Source: an uncultured Bacteroidales bacterium
GTDB lineage: Bacteria > Bacteroidota > Bacteroidia > Bacteroidales > P3
Assembly (NCBI GenBank): GCA_937906975.1
Contig: CALCUN010000144.1
Coordinates: 1-10,754 of the forward strand
Direction of reading: 5' to 3'
Length of the DNA: 10,754 nucleotides
In this document: piece by piece, positions 1 to 7,477 of the stretch
How the letters are laid out: every line of letters begins with the position of its first letter
Position numbering within the stretch: the first letter of the stretch is position 1
Made by a program: the position numbers and the translations under genes
The notes under the pieces: generated by a model
Told to the model about the DNA's origin: nothing
The model's database searches: none
The model's input: the letters and a program-made list of their open reading frames with translations, nothing else

Positions 1-364
1 CGGACTCCCGGCTGATACCAAAGCCCATCAAAGCACCTAGAAAATCCCGGTGACTCAGGGCTTCTTTCTCATAAAATTCTGCCCGTAAGCAGATCAGAGG
101 AGCGTCCTGTGAAAAATCGGGCTCCAGATAATCTGGAAAATAGCAAAGCATTTTCCGCTGGGCATTTTCATAGCCCCCAAAGGCCACCAGCCCCTCCGGC
201 TCACCGAAGAGAAGCCTCGTCATCTCCAGCTCCCGGGGCGAGAGGAAGCAGGAGTTGGACGGAATGCCCTTGCGCAGTCCTGCGTTGATTTTATCCCAGA
301 CCTTGGCCAGCAAAAGCCGGTCTTCGGGGGTTTTTGCGATTTTATCGATGTTGCTTCGATCCAT
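1..364 (-). CDS. YlmH-like S4 RNA-binding protein, N-terminal part (3' end off window)
   Basis: Reading from the ATG at 364-362 to the left edge gives 121 codons without a stop. Seen: an FLSPRELEM segment at about residues 40-48, FGGYENAQRK at about 62-71, a YFPDYLEP segment, and SHRDFLGALMGFGISRE near the edge. This order of motifs is that of the N-terminal domain of YlmH-family proteins from Bacillota (usual length about 250-260 residues), which are encoded in the cell-division cluster and are linked to ribosome-associated RNA binding. The C-terminal S4 domain would lie beyond position 1. An AAGGTG SD stands 6 bases before the ATG. Base composition and codon use (many G/C third positions) differ sharply from everything right of about 470, so I infer that this gene comes from a Bacillota genome joined artificially to the contig. 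Family recognised from motif memory, not from a search. Confidence 0.75.
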   Translation of the reverse strand, partial: MDRSNIDKIAKTPEDRLLLAKVWDKINAGLRKGIPSNSCFLSPRELEMTRLLFGEPEGLVAFGGYENAQRKMLCYFPDYLEPDFSQDAPLICLRAEFYEKEALSHRDFLGALMGFGISRES

Positions 365-370
365 TGTTAT

Positions 371-376
371 CACCTT
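371..376 (-). promoter_or_regulatory. Shine-Dalgarno site of the ylmH-like gene
   Basis: On the minus strand the sequence reads AAGGTG, then ATAACA, then ATG. It is a normal Bacillota-type ribosome binding site and supports the start at 364. Confidence 0.6.
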
Positions 377-381
377 GGGGC

Positions 382-390
382 ATTATAGCA
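382..390 (-). promoter_or_regulatory. Possible extended -10 promoter (TGnTATAAT)
   Basis: The minus strand reads TGCTATAAT, a perfect extended -10 element for the standard housekeeping sigma factor. No good -35 box is visible 17 bases upstream. A start point about 7 bases downstream would fall on the SD and give an almost leaderless transcript, so the call is weak. The motif type contrasts with the TAnnTTTG promoters in the rest of the window. Confidence 0.3.
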
Positions 391-391
391 C

Positions 392-470
392 ACCTTTCTG
401 CGAAAGAAAGGTAGGCTTTTTGAAAAAAGGTACTCTCCCCCCGCGCTCCCCCTCACCCAAAAACTTTTGG
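392..470. repeat. Hairpin-rich GC-rich intergenic element ending at the likely contig join
   Basis: An 8-bp inverted repeat (ACCTTTCT at 392-399 and AGAAAGGT at 405-412) is followed by a second imperfect one (GGCTTTTT and AAAAAAGG, 414-430), then a C-rich tract (436-458) and CCCAAAAACTTTTGG. From memory, this combination resembles intergenic repeats common in Ruminococcaceae-like genomes; that is recollection, not a search. Composition becomes Bacteroidota-like immediately to the right. A repetitive sequence at this place is where an assembler could join two genomes wrongly. Confidence 0.4.
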
Positions 471-835
471 CAATATATCCGCAGTACAAGGATACCTATA
501 AGGAAGAGGTTGCCAAGTACGGCAAATTCTTATATATTGATTTCTACACACGCTATTTTATACCTGAAATGAAGGCTTTAATTGCCGGCGGTGAGGCTAA
601 TCGCAAACAACTTAAAAAGGTGTTTGATATGCTAGATGAAATCTACGTTCAGGGCGATTCGGCGGCTACCGATGCAGTTGTTATGGTAATTGCTACAGCA
701 ATTTATGGGGATGAAAAGGCTATTGAAACCGCCAACAATCAAATGGGTGAAAATACTCATATGAAGATTTCGGTTAAAGAGATGTTAGCACAAATTAAAT
801 CCAACAAGAAGTTAGCAGCCGCACTTATAAAATAA
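467..835 (+). pseudogene. 5'-truncated small protein, DUF7674/immunity-like
   Basis: The frame is open from 389 to the TAA at 833-835, but no ATG or SD begins it; the only start-like codon is a TTG at 467, at the composition break. The clearly protein-like part starts at YPQYKDTYKEEV. It continues with FIPEMKALIAG, a helical stretch KKVFDMLDEIYVQGD, then AVVMVIATAIYGDEKAIETA and NNQMGENT. This order (an F/Y-P-x-x-K-x-x-Y-x-x-E opening, a -P-E-L/M- segment, F-D-M/F-L-D/E-E, a late Y-L/G-D-D/E-K motif and M-G-x-x-T) is what I recall for DUF7674, small cytoplasmic proteins found among putative immunity proteins of toxin systems. If right, only some 10-25 N-terminal residues are missing. Truncation is most simply explained by the assembly join rather than true gene decay. 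Function is not established. Confidence 0.5.
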
Positions 836-861
836 AAAAAGAAAGATTTAACATTTTTTTG

Positions 862-869
862 TATCTTTG
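862..869 (+). promoter_or_regulatory. Bacteroidota-type -7 element for the LRR gene
   Basis: TATCTTTG matches the TAnnTTTG consensus of the Bacteroidota primary sigma factor and lies 28 bases before the ATG at 898. The expected TTTG -33 element is not present at the right distance (the area is A-rich), so this is a partial promoter. Confidence 0.5.
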
Positions 870-897
870 TAACCTAATGTAATTTTAAAAAAACAAA

Positions 898-3567
898 ATG
901 AAAAAAATCGTAATTTTAGCCTGCGCGCTTTTTTTTGCGAATACACTTTTTGCACAATATTTCCAACAAAATGGAATGAGTTACAGAGTTATTTCAGGTA
1001 GCAGTAACGTAGAAACAACAGGTGTCTCTGACAAGAGCATTTCTCACTTTGAAATACCAGAGACTGTTTCTTACAATGGAAACACCTACACCGTTACCAC
1101 TATTGGTGCAGGCTCATTCCAAAATTGCGCTAATTTAACTTCTGTTACTCTTCCAAATAACATTACAACTATTGAAGACGCTGCTTTCTTAAGTTGTAGC
1201 AGTTTACAAAACATTACCCTTCCTAGCAACATTACTTCTATCGGAAACGTTGCTTTCTATGGTTGCAGTAGTTTAACTTCTATCACACTTCCAAGTAGCA
1301 TTACTTCTATAGGGAACAATGCTTTTCAAAATTGCACTAGTTTAACTTCTATTACTCTTCCAAATAACATTACTTCTATCGGAGACAACACTTTCTATGG
1401 TTGTACTGCTTTAACTTCAATCACACTTCCAAATAGCATTACTTCTATCGGAAACTATACTTTCTATGGTTGTACTGCTTTAACTTCTGTTACTTGTCTT
1501 GGAGAAACTGCTCCTACACTTGGAGGCTCTGTTTTCTTAAATATTAATCCAAATCACACTCTTTCAATTCCCGAAGGCTCAGAGTTTAGCTACATAGAGA
1601 ATGGGTGGGATAATTATTTCACTATCACAATTACTTCTGCTACATATAATGGTTTAAACTACAAATTAAACAACCAAGATAATACTGCCATAGTTACAGG
1701 TTTTGCACAAGGACACCAAGAGGATACAACTATCACTATCCCAGCAACTATCACTATCAACGAAAACACCTACACCGTTACTGCTATTAAAGATAATGCT
1801 TTTTTCAAGAGCTTACCACCTAATAACAATCAAACTTTAACCTCTGTTATTTTTGAAGAAAATAGCAACGTTACCTCTATCGGAGAGAATGCTTTTTCTT
1901 TTTGCACAAATTTATCTTCAATTAATATTCCAAATAGTGTTACCTCTATCGGAGAGGCTACTTTTTATTTTTGTAGCAATTTATCTTCTGTTACTTGTCT
2001 TGGAGAAACTGCCCCTGTTTTGGGAGGAAGCTATGTGTTTTCATCAACTCCTGATTCAAAAACTCTAACCATTCCTTTCGGTAGCGAATACGACTACTTT
2101 ATATCATCTTATACTTGGGAAGTAGTTAATCACAAGATAAGTCAAGGAGAAACTAAATTTTTAAACAATCCTTTTGAAGTAACAGCATCAAATAAAATAA
2201 TAAACCAAGGTATTTTGGTCATAAAGCAAGGTGGAGAGTTGATAAATTATAGTGATGAAAATGTTGAAGGTATCATTGAGGTAGAGACTCCTGTTTTGCC
2301 TAATAATTCTTGGTCGTTTATTGGTGCTCCTTTTAGCGGATATAAGTTAGAAGCAATCATTCCTGGCGAAAGAGATATTGCTATTTCTATGTTTAATTAC
2401 GACTCTGCAAGATGGTCAAACCAATTTGATGCAGAAAACCAATGGGGTTCAATGGAAACAGAAGTTGGAATAGGAGAAGGTTTCTTTGCGTGGTCGTTTG
2501 CAAATGAAGCTTCACCAACTGCTTTCACCACTTACGGAAATGGTGCTTATTCTCCTAATGCTCATTCTGATTTTGACACTTGTCTATACGACTTTTCTAC
2601 CACTGTTGCTTACATGATAAATAAAGATACATTAAATGTTACAAAAGATTTGATTTACAACTCTGGTTATTGGTTGCCTCTTGCAAATCCTTATACGTTT
2701 AAACTTGATATAGAAAAGTTCTTACAACACAATCTCACTATTCAAGGAGAAGTGATTTATAAACTAACTCAAAACACAAACAATGAACCTGTTTGGCAAA
2801 CACTTTCCTCTGGAGAAATCTTGCTTACAGAAGGATTCTTTGTAAATCTTAAAGATGATGACGATGACACTCTAACAAATTTACAAGATGGTTATGTAAG
2901 ATTTAATTTAGATCAAAGATTTATAAACTCTTATAAATCCTCTCCAAGAAGTTTTATAAAGCTTGTAATGAAAGAGGGTGATAATGAATCGAAACTTTTG
3001 TTTGCTCATAACGAAAAGGCTCAACAAGATTATGATATATTTGATGCAAACAAGTTATTCTCTCCTTCTAATGTAACAGAGCATTATTTTGTAAACAATG
3101 ATAAGGCCTTAGTAAAAGAAGAAGTAAATTCATTGCCTTACAGCGCAAAGTTGAATGTTCGTAGTTATGATAAGAAAGAGGTATGTTTCACAGTAGAGGA
3201 TATACCTGAGGATGTGGCTGTGTACTTGATTGACAACGGATATGAAACAAAGATGAATAACAATCAAGAGTATAGAACTTATGTCTTAGAAGGCGAAAAC
3301 GAAAATAGATTTCAATTATTGGTGAAAAAACAACATAGATTAGAAACTATAAAATCAGAACAAATATCTATCACAAACAACAATAGAGAAGTAAAGGTTG
3401 CAAGCCAAGTTGAAAATCTAACAATTGAGATTTATAACTCTCTTGGTCAAAAGGTGTTTACTACAAAGGATTATAACTTTATTTTAAACGCTATTCCAGC
3501 AGGTACTTACACTGTAAAGGCTTTCTATAACAGAATTTCTCAAACTCAAAAAATTGTAATAGAATAA
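898..3567 (+). CDS. Secreted leucine-rich repeat (LRR_5/BspA-like) protein with T9SS sorting domain
   Basis: 889 residues. A signal peptide (residues 1-19, MKKIVILACALFFANTLFA, cut before Gln20) sends it through Sec. Five consecutive 23-residue LRR_5 units of the form LTSITLPnsITSIGnntFygCts cover residues 80-194; a sixth partial unit leads into a cap SVTCLGETAP (about 197-206). A second, shorter LRR block (about 313-369) ends in the same cap, so the LRR-plus-cap module is duplicated. The middle part (about 400-700) has GWxFIGxPF-like beta segments typical of T9SS cargo and an acidic KDDDDDT turn at 652-658. The last 54 or so residues (IEIYNSLGQKVF, then IPAGTYTVKAFY and KIVIE) are a type A T9SS C-terminal sorting domain, so the protein is probably exported and attached to or released from the cell surface. 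LRR_5 surface proteins often bind host or microbial ligands; the target here is unknown. The start has no SD, as is normal for this phylum. Confidence 0.88.
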   Translation: MKKIVILACALFFANTLFAQYFQQNGMSYRVISGSSNVETTGVSDKSISHFEIPETVSYNGNTYTVTTIGAGSFQNCANLTSVTLPNNITTIEDAAFLSCSSLQNITLPSNITSIGNVAFYGCSSLTSITLPSSITSIGNNAFQNCTSLTSITLPNNITSIGDNTFYGCTALTSITLPNSITSIGNYTFYGCTALTSVTCLGETAPTLGGSVFLNINPNHTLSIPEGSEFSYIENGWDNYFTITITSATYNGLNYKLNNQDNTAIVTGFAQGHQEDTTITIPATITINENTYTVTAIKDNAFFKSLPPNNNQTLTSVIFEENSNVTSIGENAFSFCTNLSSINIPNSVTSIGEATFYFCSNLSSVTCLGETAPVLGGSYVFSSTPDSKTLTIPFGSEYDYFISSYTWEVVNHKISQGETKFLNNPFEVTASNKIINQGILVIKQGGELINYSDENVEGIIEVETPVLPNNSWSFIGAPFSGYKLEAIIPGERDIAISMFNYDSARWSNQFDAENQWGSMETEVGIGEGFFAWSFANEASPTAFTTYGNGAYSPNAHSDFDTCLYDFSTTVAYMINKDTLNVTKDLIYNSGYWLPLANPYTFKLDIEKFLQHNLTIQGEVIYKLTQNTNNEPVWQTLSSGEILLTEGFFVNLKDDDDDTLTNLQDGYVRFNLDQRFINSYKSSPRSFIKLVMKEGDNESKLLFAHNEKAQQDYDIFDANKLFSPSNVTEHYFVNNDKALVKEEVNSLPYSAKLNVRSYDKKEVCFTVEDIPEDVAVYLIDNGYETKMNNNQEYRTYVLEGENENRFQLLVKKQHRLETIKSEQISITNNNREVKVASQVENLTIEIYNSLGQKVFTTKDYNFILNAIPAGTYTVKAFYNRISQTQKIVIE
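1135..1479 (+). repeat. Tandem array of five 69-bp LRR units
   Basis: Five head-to-tail 69-bp units begin at 1135, 1204, 1273, 1342 and 1411, each coding for one 23-residue leucine-rich repeat. Units 2-5 share long near-identical runs such as ATTACTTCTATCGGA and TTTAACTTCTATCAC. The high DNA identity suggests recent duplication or repeat slippage within the gene. Confidence 0.85.
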
Positions 3568-3570
3568 ACA

Positions 3571-3825
3571 ATGAAAAAGCCTAAACTACTTTACTGCTTA
3601 CTTGCAGATGCAGTTGGTATGTTGAGTTATTTTATACCCGCTTTCGGAGGAGCCATAGACTTCCTATGGGCTCCGATTTCGGGAATTTTATTCTTCTATT
3701 GGTTTCGTATGCGATTGGGAGCTTTCTTCGCAATAGCAGAAGAATTAGCACCTTTCACAGACTTCATTCCAACCTTCACAATAGCTTATTTCTTTCTCAA
3801 AAGAAAAGAAAAAAACATAGAATAA
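3571..3825 (+). CDS. Small conserved inner-membrane protein, function unknown
   Basis: 84 residues starting 3 bases after the stop of the LRR gene, so surely co-transcribed and perhaps translationally coupled. Seen: a basic start (MKKPK), a hydrophobic stretch at 6-30, a second one, FLWAPISGILFFYWF (about 31-45), and a third around FTDFIPTFTIAYFFL (62-76), followed by a basic tail (KRKEKN). The alternation predicts two to three membrane passes. The LxADAxGMLSYFIPxxGxxxDxxWAPISG pattern is, as far as I recall, a widespread uncharacterised family in Bacteroidota. Nothing in the sequence links it mechanistically to the secreted LRR protein beyond position. No SD is present. Confidence 0.75.
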   Translation: MKKPKLLYCLLADAVGMLSYFIPAFGGAIDFLWAPISGILFFYWFRMRLGAFFAIAEELAPFTDFIPTFTIAYFFLKRKEKNIE

Positions 3826-3855
3826 AAAAAGGCGATTGTTTCAACCGCCTTTTTT
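3824..3855. terminator. Bidirectional rho-independent terminator
   Basis: An A-tract plus GGCG (3824-3834) pairs with CGCC plus a T-tract (3846-3855); inside, TTG pairs with CAA around a 3-base loop with one A/C mismatch. Poly-U would follow the stem on either strand. It sits between the plus-strand membrane-protein gene and the minus-strand PEPCK-like gene and would end both transcripts. Confidence 0.8.
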
Positions 3856-3860
3856 GTTTG

Positions 3861-6800
3861 TTATCCTCTGTATAAGTCGTCTTTTCCTATTGTTCCAACT
3901 AATTTGTCGTAGTAGTCTTGCGACTTGATGTGTTTTAATGTTTCTTTTGTCTTTACAAGGATTTGTTTTATTTCGTTCTTCTTGTCTTCTGGTAGATTGA
4001 CTGCTTCGTTCAACAAATCACTTATGTATTTTTGGTGTGATTGCCATAGTGCTATATCGCTCACGTGTTTGTTTCTTAGGCGTTCTGCATACCAATTACT
4101 CTTCAATAGGTATTCTTGTGTGAACATTTCTCTAATTTCTGGTGAGGATAGTGTTTTGCCTTCGTATTCTCCGTATGCCATTATGTGCAATATTGCTTTT
4201 AATGGTGGTATTGCTCCTTCTACGCTGCCGTCTTCAAAGTACATCTTAGCTACTCTTGCTTGGTTGTCTGTGATGTTTCTTATTCCATCAACAAATTCTT
4301 GCATGCTTTGTAGTTCTGGCTTTAACATTTCGTCTGTGAAGACAACATTTGGATTTTCAAACACTCTTCCAAAGTAGTTGTGCATGAATTTCGCTGTTAC
4401 TCTGTATCCTAATACTGAGGCTTTCACTTCTTTGCCTTCGTATGTAAAGTCATTTATTTTTTCAAAGTAGTTGTTTTCTATCAAGAACTTTGGTGCTCTT
4501 TCTTCTGGTGATAGTCTTGACCATATTTCTGGTATTAATAGGCTTATATCGTGATCTACTCTGTATTTGCTGCCTATGTATCCTGCTGGGGTTGTAAAGC
4601 CGTCATAGCCTGTTAGAATAAAGGAGATTAAGGCATTGTTTAGGTCTGTTACTGCACATAGTGCGTTGAAAGGTCCTTTGGTTAGTGCTCCTTCTGAGCC
4701 TGCTCCTGTGGTTGATGGACTCTTTCCTGTTAATGAGCATACGAAATCCATAAACAATTCTGGTAGTTCTTGGTAGTGTATTGGGTTATATACTGCTAAT
4801 GGTGGTATTCCTTCTTCTGCTCTGTTGTTTCTTCTTCCTGGTAATACCGCATTTACTGGTACATATAATGGTTGGTCTTCTGGTATTCTTCTTGCTAAAC
4901 GCATTCCCATTTCTGCTATGTATTTTTCTTGTGGATAGATTAGGTCGTTGCGTGTTTGCAAGTAGCGTACGTTCTTTGATGGTTTGCCGTTTACTAATCT
5001 TGGATTTGCAGATGATACGAAGTATTTTGAGTCTTTGTCTTCAACCATTGATGTGATTAAGTCTTTCATCGGTTGAGTGAATTTGTCTAAGTTGATTACG
5101 TCTTCTGTCATTTCTACTGCGTCTTCTTTTGTTAAAGGTTCGTAGTTTGAAATGAAGGTGTTTGGTGTTGATAGGTCTAATTCTGCTTTTTTATCGTAAC
5201 CTCTTATCACTGCATCGTCTGGTCTTTGGAAGAATCTGTATTCACAGTTTTCTACTATTTTTACACTTAGGTTTTTTGAGGCTTTTCCTAAGTTGGATAA
5301 TAGTTTTGTTGGTACTACTGTTGATGCACTTATGTCGTCTTCCATTTGTATTTTATCGGAGTGAACGAAGTCTTGTCTTAATTTGAAGGTTCTCCATGTT
5401 CCGTTTTCTTCAAAGCCAACTCTTAAATAGCGTGCATAGATTTTTTTGTCTTCAAACTTCAATTCGTTTGCAGGTGTACCGTTTAGAATATCTACGTTAA
5501 AATGACGTTTCCAATCTTCGCCCCATTCTTCTTTGTAGAAACGTTTTATGATAAGTGCTATTCCTTTTATGTGTTGTGGTAGGCTTCTTAACCATTCGTT
5601 ATAGCTTTCTGTGTATTCTGAACTTGGAGTTAGAAGTTTGATTACTGAACCCATTGAACGTAGGCTACATAAGAAGCTACGGCTATATGGTATTGCATCG
5701 TGGTTTTCATAGCGTTTTGAGTAGTCAAAGTTGATTATTTCTTCTACTTTGGCAAAATCGCTTTCAAAATCACTTACAAAGAATGGTCCTCCAAGGATTG
5801 CATCTGAGATTGATTTTGATATTTCTGATTTTCCTCCTCCCGAAACAGTGCATGGTTTATGACAGAATAATCCGTCTCCAAGTGTTTCTATTAAACGATA
5901 GTTCAATGCTCCTGAATAGCTCTCCATACGGAATTTACTTCCGTTTGGTAGTATGTAGATACGATTTGGAAGTAGTTTTAATTTATGTTCTCCTTTGTCG
6001 TTCTTCCATTTGATTTCTTGTGTTGGAACATAGAAGTTTGCGTTTTCAGGTAGGTAGTATATGTTTGAGAAATTCTTATCTATTCCATATCCTTCTTCTT
6101 TGAAGTCTATGAATGATTTGCAGTTTTTCTTTACGTCTTCAAATGTGTTGCGAACCTTCATTGGATTTGCAAAGTATGTGTCGCCTTGGTTATAGCCTGG
6201 GAATACTAATGCTCCTCCTGCGTGTTCTTCTTCTGCATTTCCGTATATGTTTGCCGAGTAACTCATCATTGTCTTTACTTCTTTCTTTGAATATCCAAAG
6301 TAGTTGTCGGCAATTACTGTTGCTATTACTCCTTCATCTGTTCTTACACATAGTTTGAAGGATTGTCCATCGTTGTATAGTTCGTTTTCGTTTTCCCAAC
6401 ACATGCCATCTTTCTTTTGGCGTTCTGTTGCTTTTAAGATGTGTGGCAATCCACATTCTTTTTTAGTTAGTTGGGTTAGTTGTGGTGCTAATATGATACA
6501 GCCTGTATGACCTGTCCAATGTTCTACATCTAATGCTGAATCGTTTTTAATGTGATATGGGCTTCCTCCATTACCAAATATACTTTCTACAAAGTCTAAA
6601 TTACTTACAAGTGAACCTGGTGCAAAGAATCTTATTTCCATGCTCTTTCTTTCACTCACATTATCTACCTCTGGTGTGATTGTTGGTCTTAGGAGCAAAG
6701 AAACCATTAGTCTTATTGGAGTTGGAGTTTGTGAGGTGTATGGTAATTCCATCACTTCGCCTGTTTCTGCAAAGGCTCTATGGAATATATATTTTGCTGT

Positions 6801-7313
6801 TTCGATTGGAACGGCTTTTTTATCGTTTGGTATTGGCAAGCCTCCTTCTGCTATGTGGAATACTCCTTTTGTAGTTCTTCTATCGTTTTTTGGATTGTGC
6901 AATACTCCTTGTTTTACTCTGTAAGAGGTAACGTATGTTGATTTATACTCATCTGCTCCGTTTGGAAGTGATAATTCTCTTGCTATTCCGTAAGTATCTA
7001 ATGTGAAGGTTCTCAATGGTATTTTAATATCTGGAACGCTTTTTACGGAAGCAAAGTATCTGTCAAAAAAGTTTTGTATTCTTGCATCGGCAGGACAGTG
7101 ATAGTTGTCATAAAGAGCTTCTCTTTCTTTGTAATTAGATAATAAACCCTTTAATATTCTCAAAAAATTTTGCTCATTTTCGCCTATATTATCAGTTTGC
7201 ATTTCAACTCCCATTGTTGCTAAACGTAAACTGATGTATTGTTGTACATATTCCCTTGTTGATTTAAGTTTATCCTCAGGAATAACACCCAAAGTATCTT
7301 TTAAGTCCATCAT
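3861..7313 (-). CDS. Probable PPi-type phosphoenolpyruvate carboxykinase
   Basis: 1150 residues from the ATG at 7313, a cytosolic-looking protein without signal peptide or membrane segments. Length and overall motif content fit the PPi-dependent PEP carboxykinases (EC 4.1.1.38), the family of about 1100-1200 residues known from Entamoeba, Propionibacterium and Bacteroidota, which convert PEP, CO2 and phosphate to oxaloacetate and pyrophosphate. Striking segments, numbered from this start: HWTGHTG (265-271), SGGGKSEISKS (491-501), which could be the phosphate-binding kinase-type loop, VLPGRRNNR (823-831) and TGKSPSTTGAGSEGALTKGP (862-881). I cannot point to a textbook catalytic set; the assignment rests on size and recollection of the family. 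Start choice: an upstream in-frame TTG at 7343 would add 10 residues, but it overlaps the -7 promoter box, so the ATG at 7313 (or the next codon, ATG at 7310) is preferred. No SD. Single-gene unit bounded by terminators on both sides. A role in anaplerotic or fermentative carbon flow is inferred. Confidence 0.6.
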   Translation of the reverse strand: MMDLKDTLGVIPEDKLKSTREYVQQYISLRLATMGVEMQTDNIGENEQNFLRILKGLLSNYKEREALYDNYHCPADARIQNFFDRYFASVKSVPDIKIPLRTFTLDTYGIARELSLPNGADEYKSTYVTSYRVKQGVLHNPKNDRRTTKGVFHIAEGGLPIPNDKKAVPIETAKYIFHRAFAETGEVMELPYTSQTPTPIRLMVSLLLRPTITPEVDNVSERKSMEIRFFAPGSLVSNLDFVESIFGNGGSPYHIKNDSALDVEHWTGHTGCIILAPQLTQLTKKECGLPHILKATERQKKDGMCWENENELYNDGQSFKLCVRTDEGVIATVIADNYFGYSKKEVKTMMSYSANIYGNAEEEHAGGALVFPGYNQGDTYFANPMKVRNTFEDVKKNCKSFIDFKEEGYGIDKNFSNIYYLPENANFYVPTQEIKWKNDKGEHKLKLLPNRIYILPNGSKFRMESYSGALNYRLIETLGDGLFCHKPCTVSGGGKSEISKSISDAILGGPFFVSDFESDFAKVEEIINFDYSKRYENHDAIPYSRSFLCSLRSMGSVIKLLTPSSEYTESYNEWLRSLPQHIKGIALIIKRFYKEEWGEDWKRHFNVDILNGTPANELKFEDKKIYARYLRVGFEENGTWRTFKLRQDFVHSDKIQMEDDISASTVVPTKLLSNLGKASKNLSVKIVENCEYRFFQRPDDAVIRGYDKKAELDLSTPNTFISNYEPLTKEDAVEMTEDVINLDKFTQPMKDLITSMVEDKDSKYFVSSANPRLVNGKPSKNVRYLQTRNDLIYPQEKYIAEMGMRLARRIPEDQPLYVPVNAVLPGRRNNRAEEGIPPLAVYNPIHYQELPELFMDFVCSLTGKSPSTTGAGSEGALTKGPFNALCAVTDLNNALISFILTGYDGFTTPAGYIGSKYRVDHDISLLIPEIWSRLSPEERAPKFLIENNYFEKINDFTYEGKEVKASVLGYRVTAKFMHNYFGRVFENPNVVFTDEMLKPELQSMQEFVDGIRNITDNQARVAKMYFEDGSVEGAIPPLKAILHIMAYGEYEGKTLSSPEIREMFTQEYLLKSNWYAERLRNKHVSDIALWQSHQKYISDLLNEAVNLPEDKKNEIKQILVKTKETLKHIKSQDYYDKLVGTIGKDDLYRG

Positions 7314-7340
7314 CTTATTAAAAAATTTTGTTTTAAGTTG

Positions 7341-7371
7341 CAAAATAACGAAAAAATACTGAAACTATCAA
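7341..7371 (-). promoter_or_regulatory. Probable promoter of the PEPCK-like gene
   Basis: On the minus strand a TTG (-33-like, 7371-7369) is followed after 21 bases by TATTTTG (7347-7341), one base short of TAnnTTTG. Transcription would begin near 7334, leaving a leader of about 20 bases before the ATG at 7313 and excluding the TTG at 7343 as a start codon. Confidence 0.4.
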
Positions 7372-7397
7372 CTCTAAGAGATAAAAAAGGATAATTC

Positions 7398-7449
7398 TAA
7401 AAAAATATTCCTAAGGAATAATTTCTTAAACCTTAGGAATATTTTTTTA
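7398..7449 (-). terminator. Strong terminator hairpin after hpf (19-bp perfect stem)
   Basis: Positions 7398-7416 (T, an A-tract, then TATTCCTAAGG) are the exact reverse complement of 7431-7449, with a 14-base loop. The minus-strand transcript from hpf would form the stem and end in a run of U. The stem also has a T-tract on the plus side. It separates the rpsU-xerC-hpf block from the PEPCK-like gene. Confidence 0.8.
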
Positions 7450-7477
7450 ATTCAAAGAAATAATTTCTTAATTCACG

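Noticed and set aside
255..572. Plus-strand frame of 105 codons
   Set aside because: It runs antisense to the ylmH-like gene, crosses the probable contig join, and shows no family-like sequence.
1853..2068. Plus-strand frame of 71 codons within the LRR gene
   Set aside because: It is the shifted reading of the LRR repeats; its repeated LPLSER pattern simply mirrors the DNA repeat.
3925..6924. Several plus-strand frames of 64-150 codons inside the PEPCK-like gene
   Set aside because: All are antisense shadows: Leu/Ser/Phe-rich translations from the complement of a well-supported 1150-codon gene, without start signals.
7314..7343. TTG start of the PEPCK-like gene at 7343
   Set aside because: It lies within the probable -7 promoter box, while an ATG pair stands 30 bases downstream.
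7417..7470. 12-base direct repeat AATAATTTCTTA (7417-7428 and 7459-7470) as a possible attachment site
   Set aside because: It is low-complexity AT sequence, one copy lies in the terminator loop, and no mobile genes are between or around the copies.
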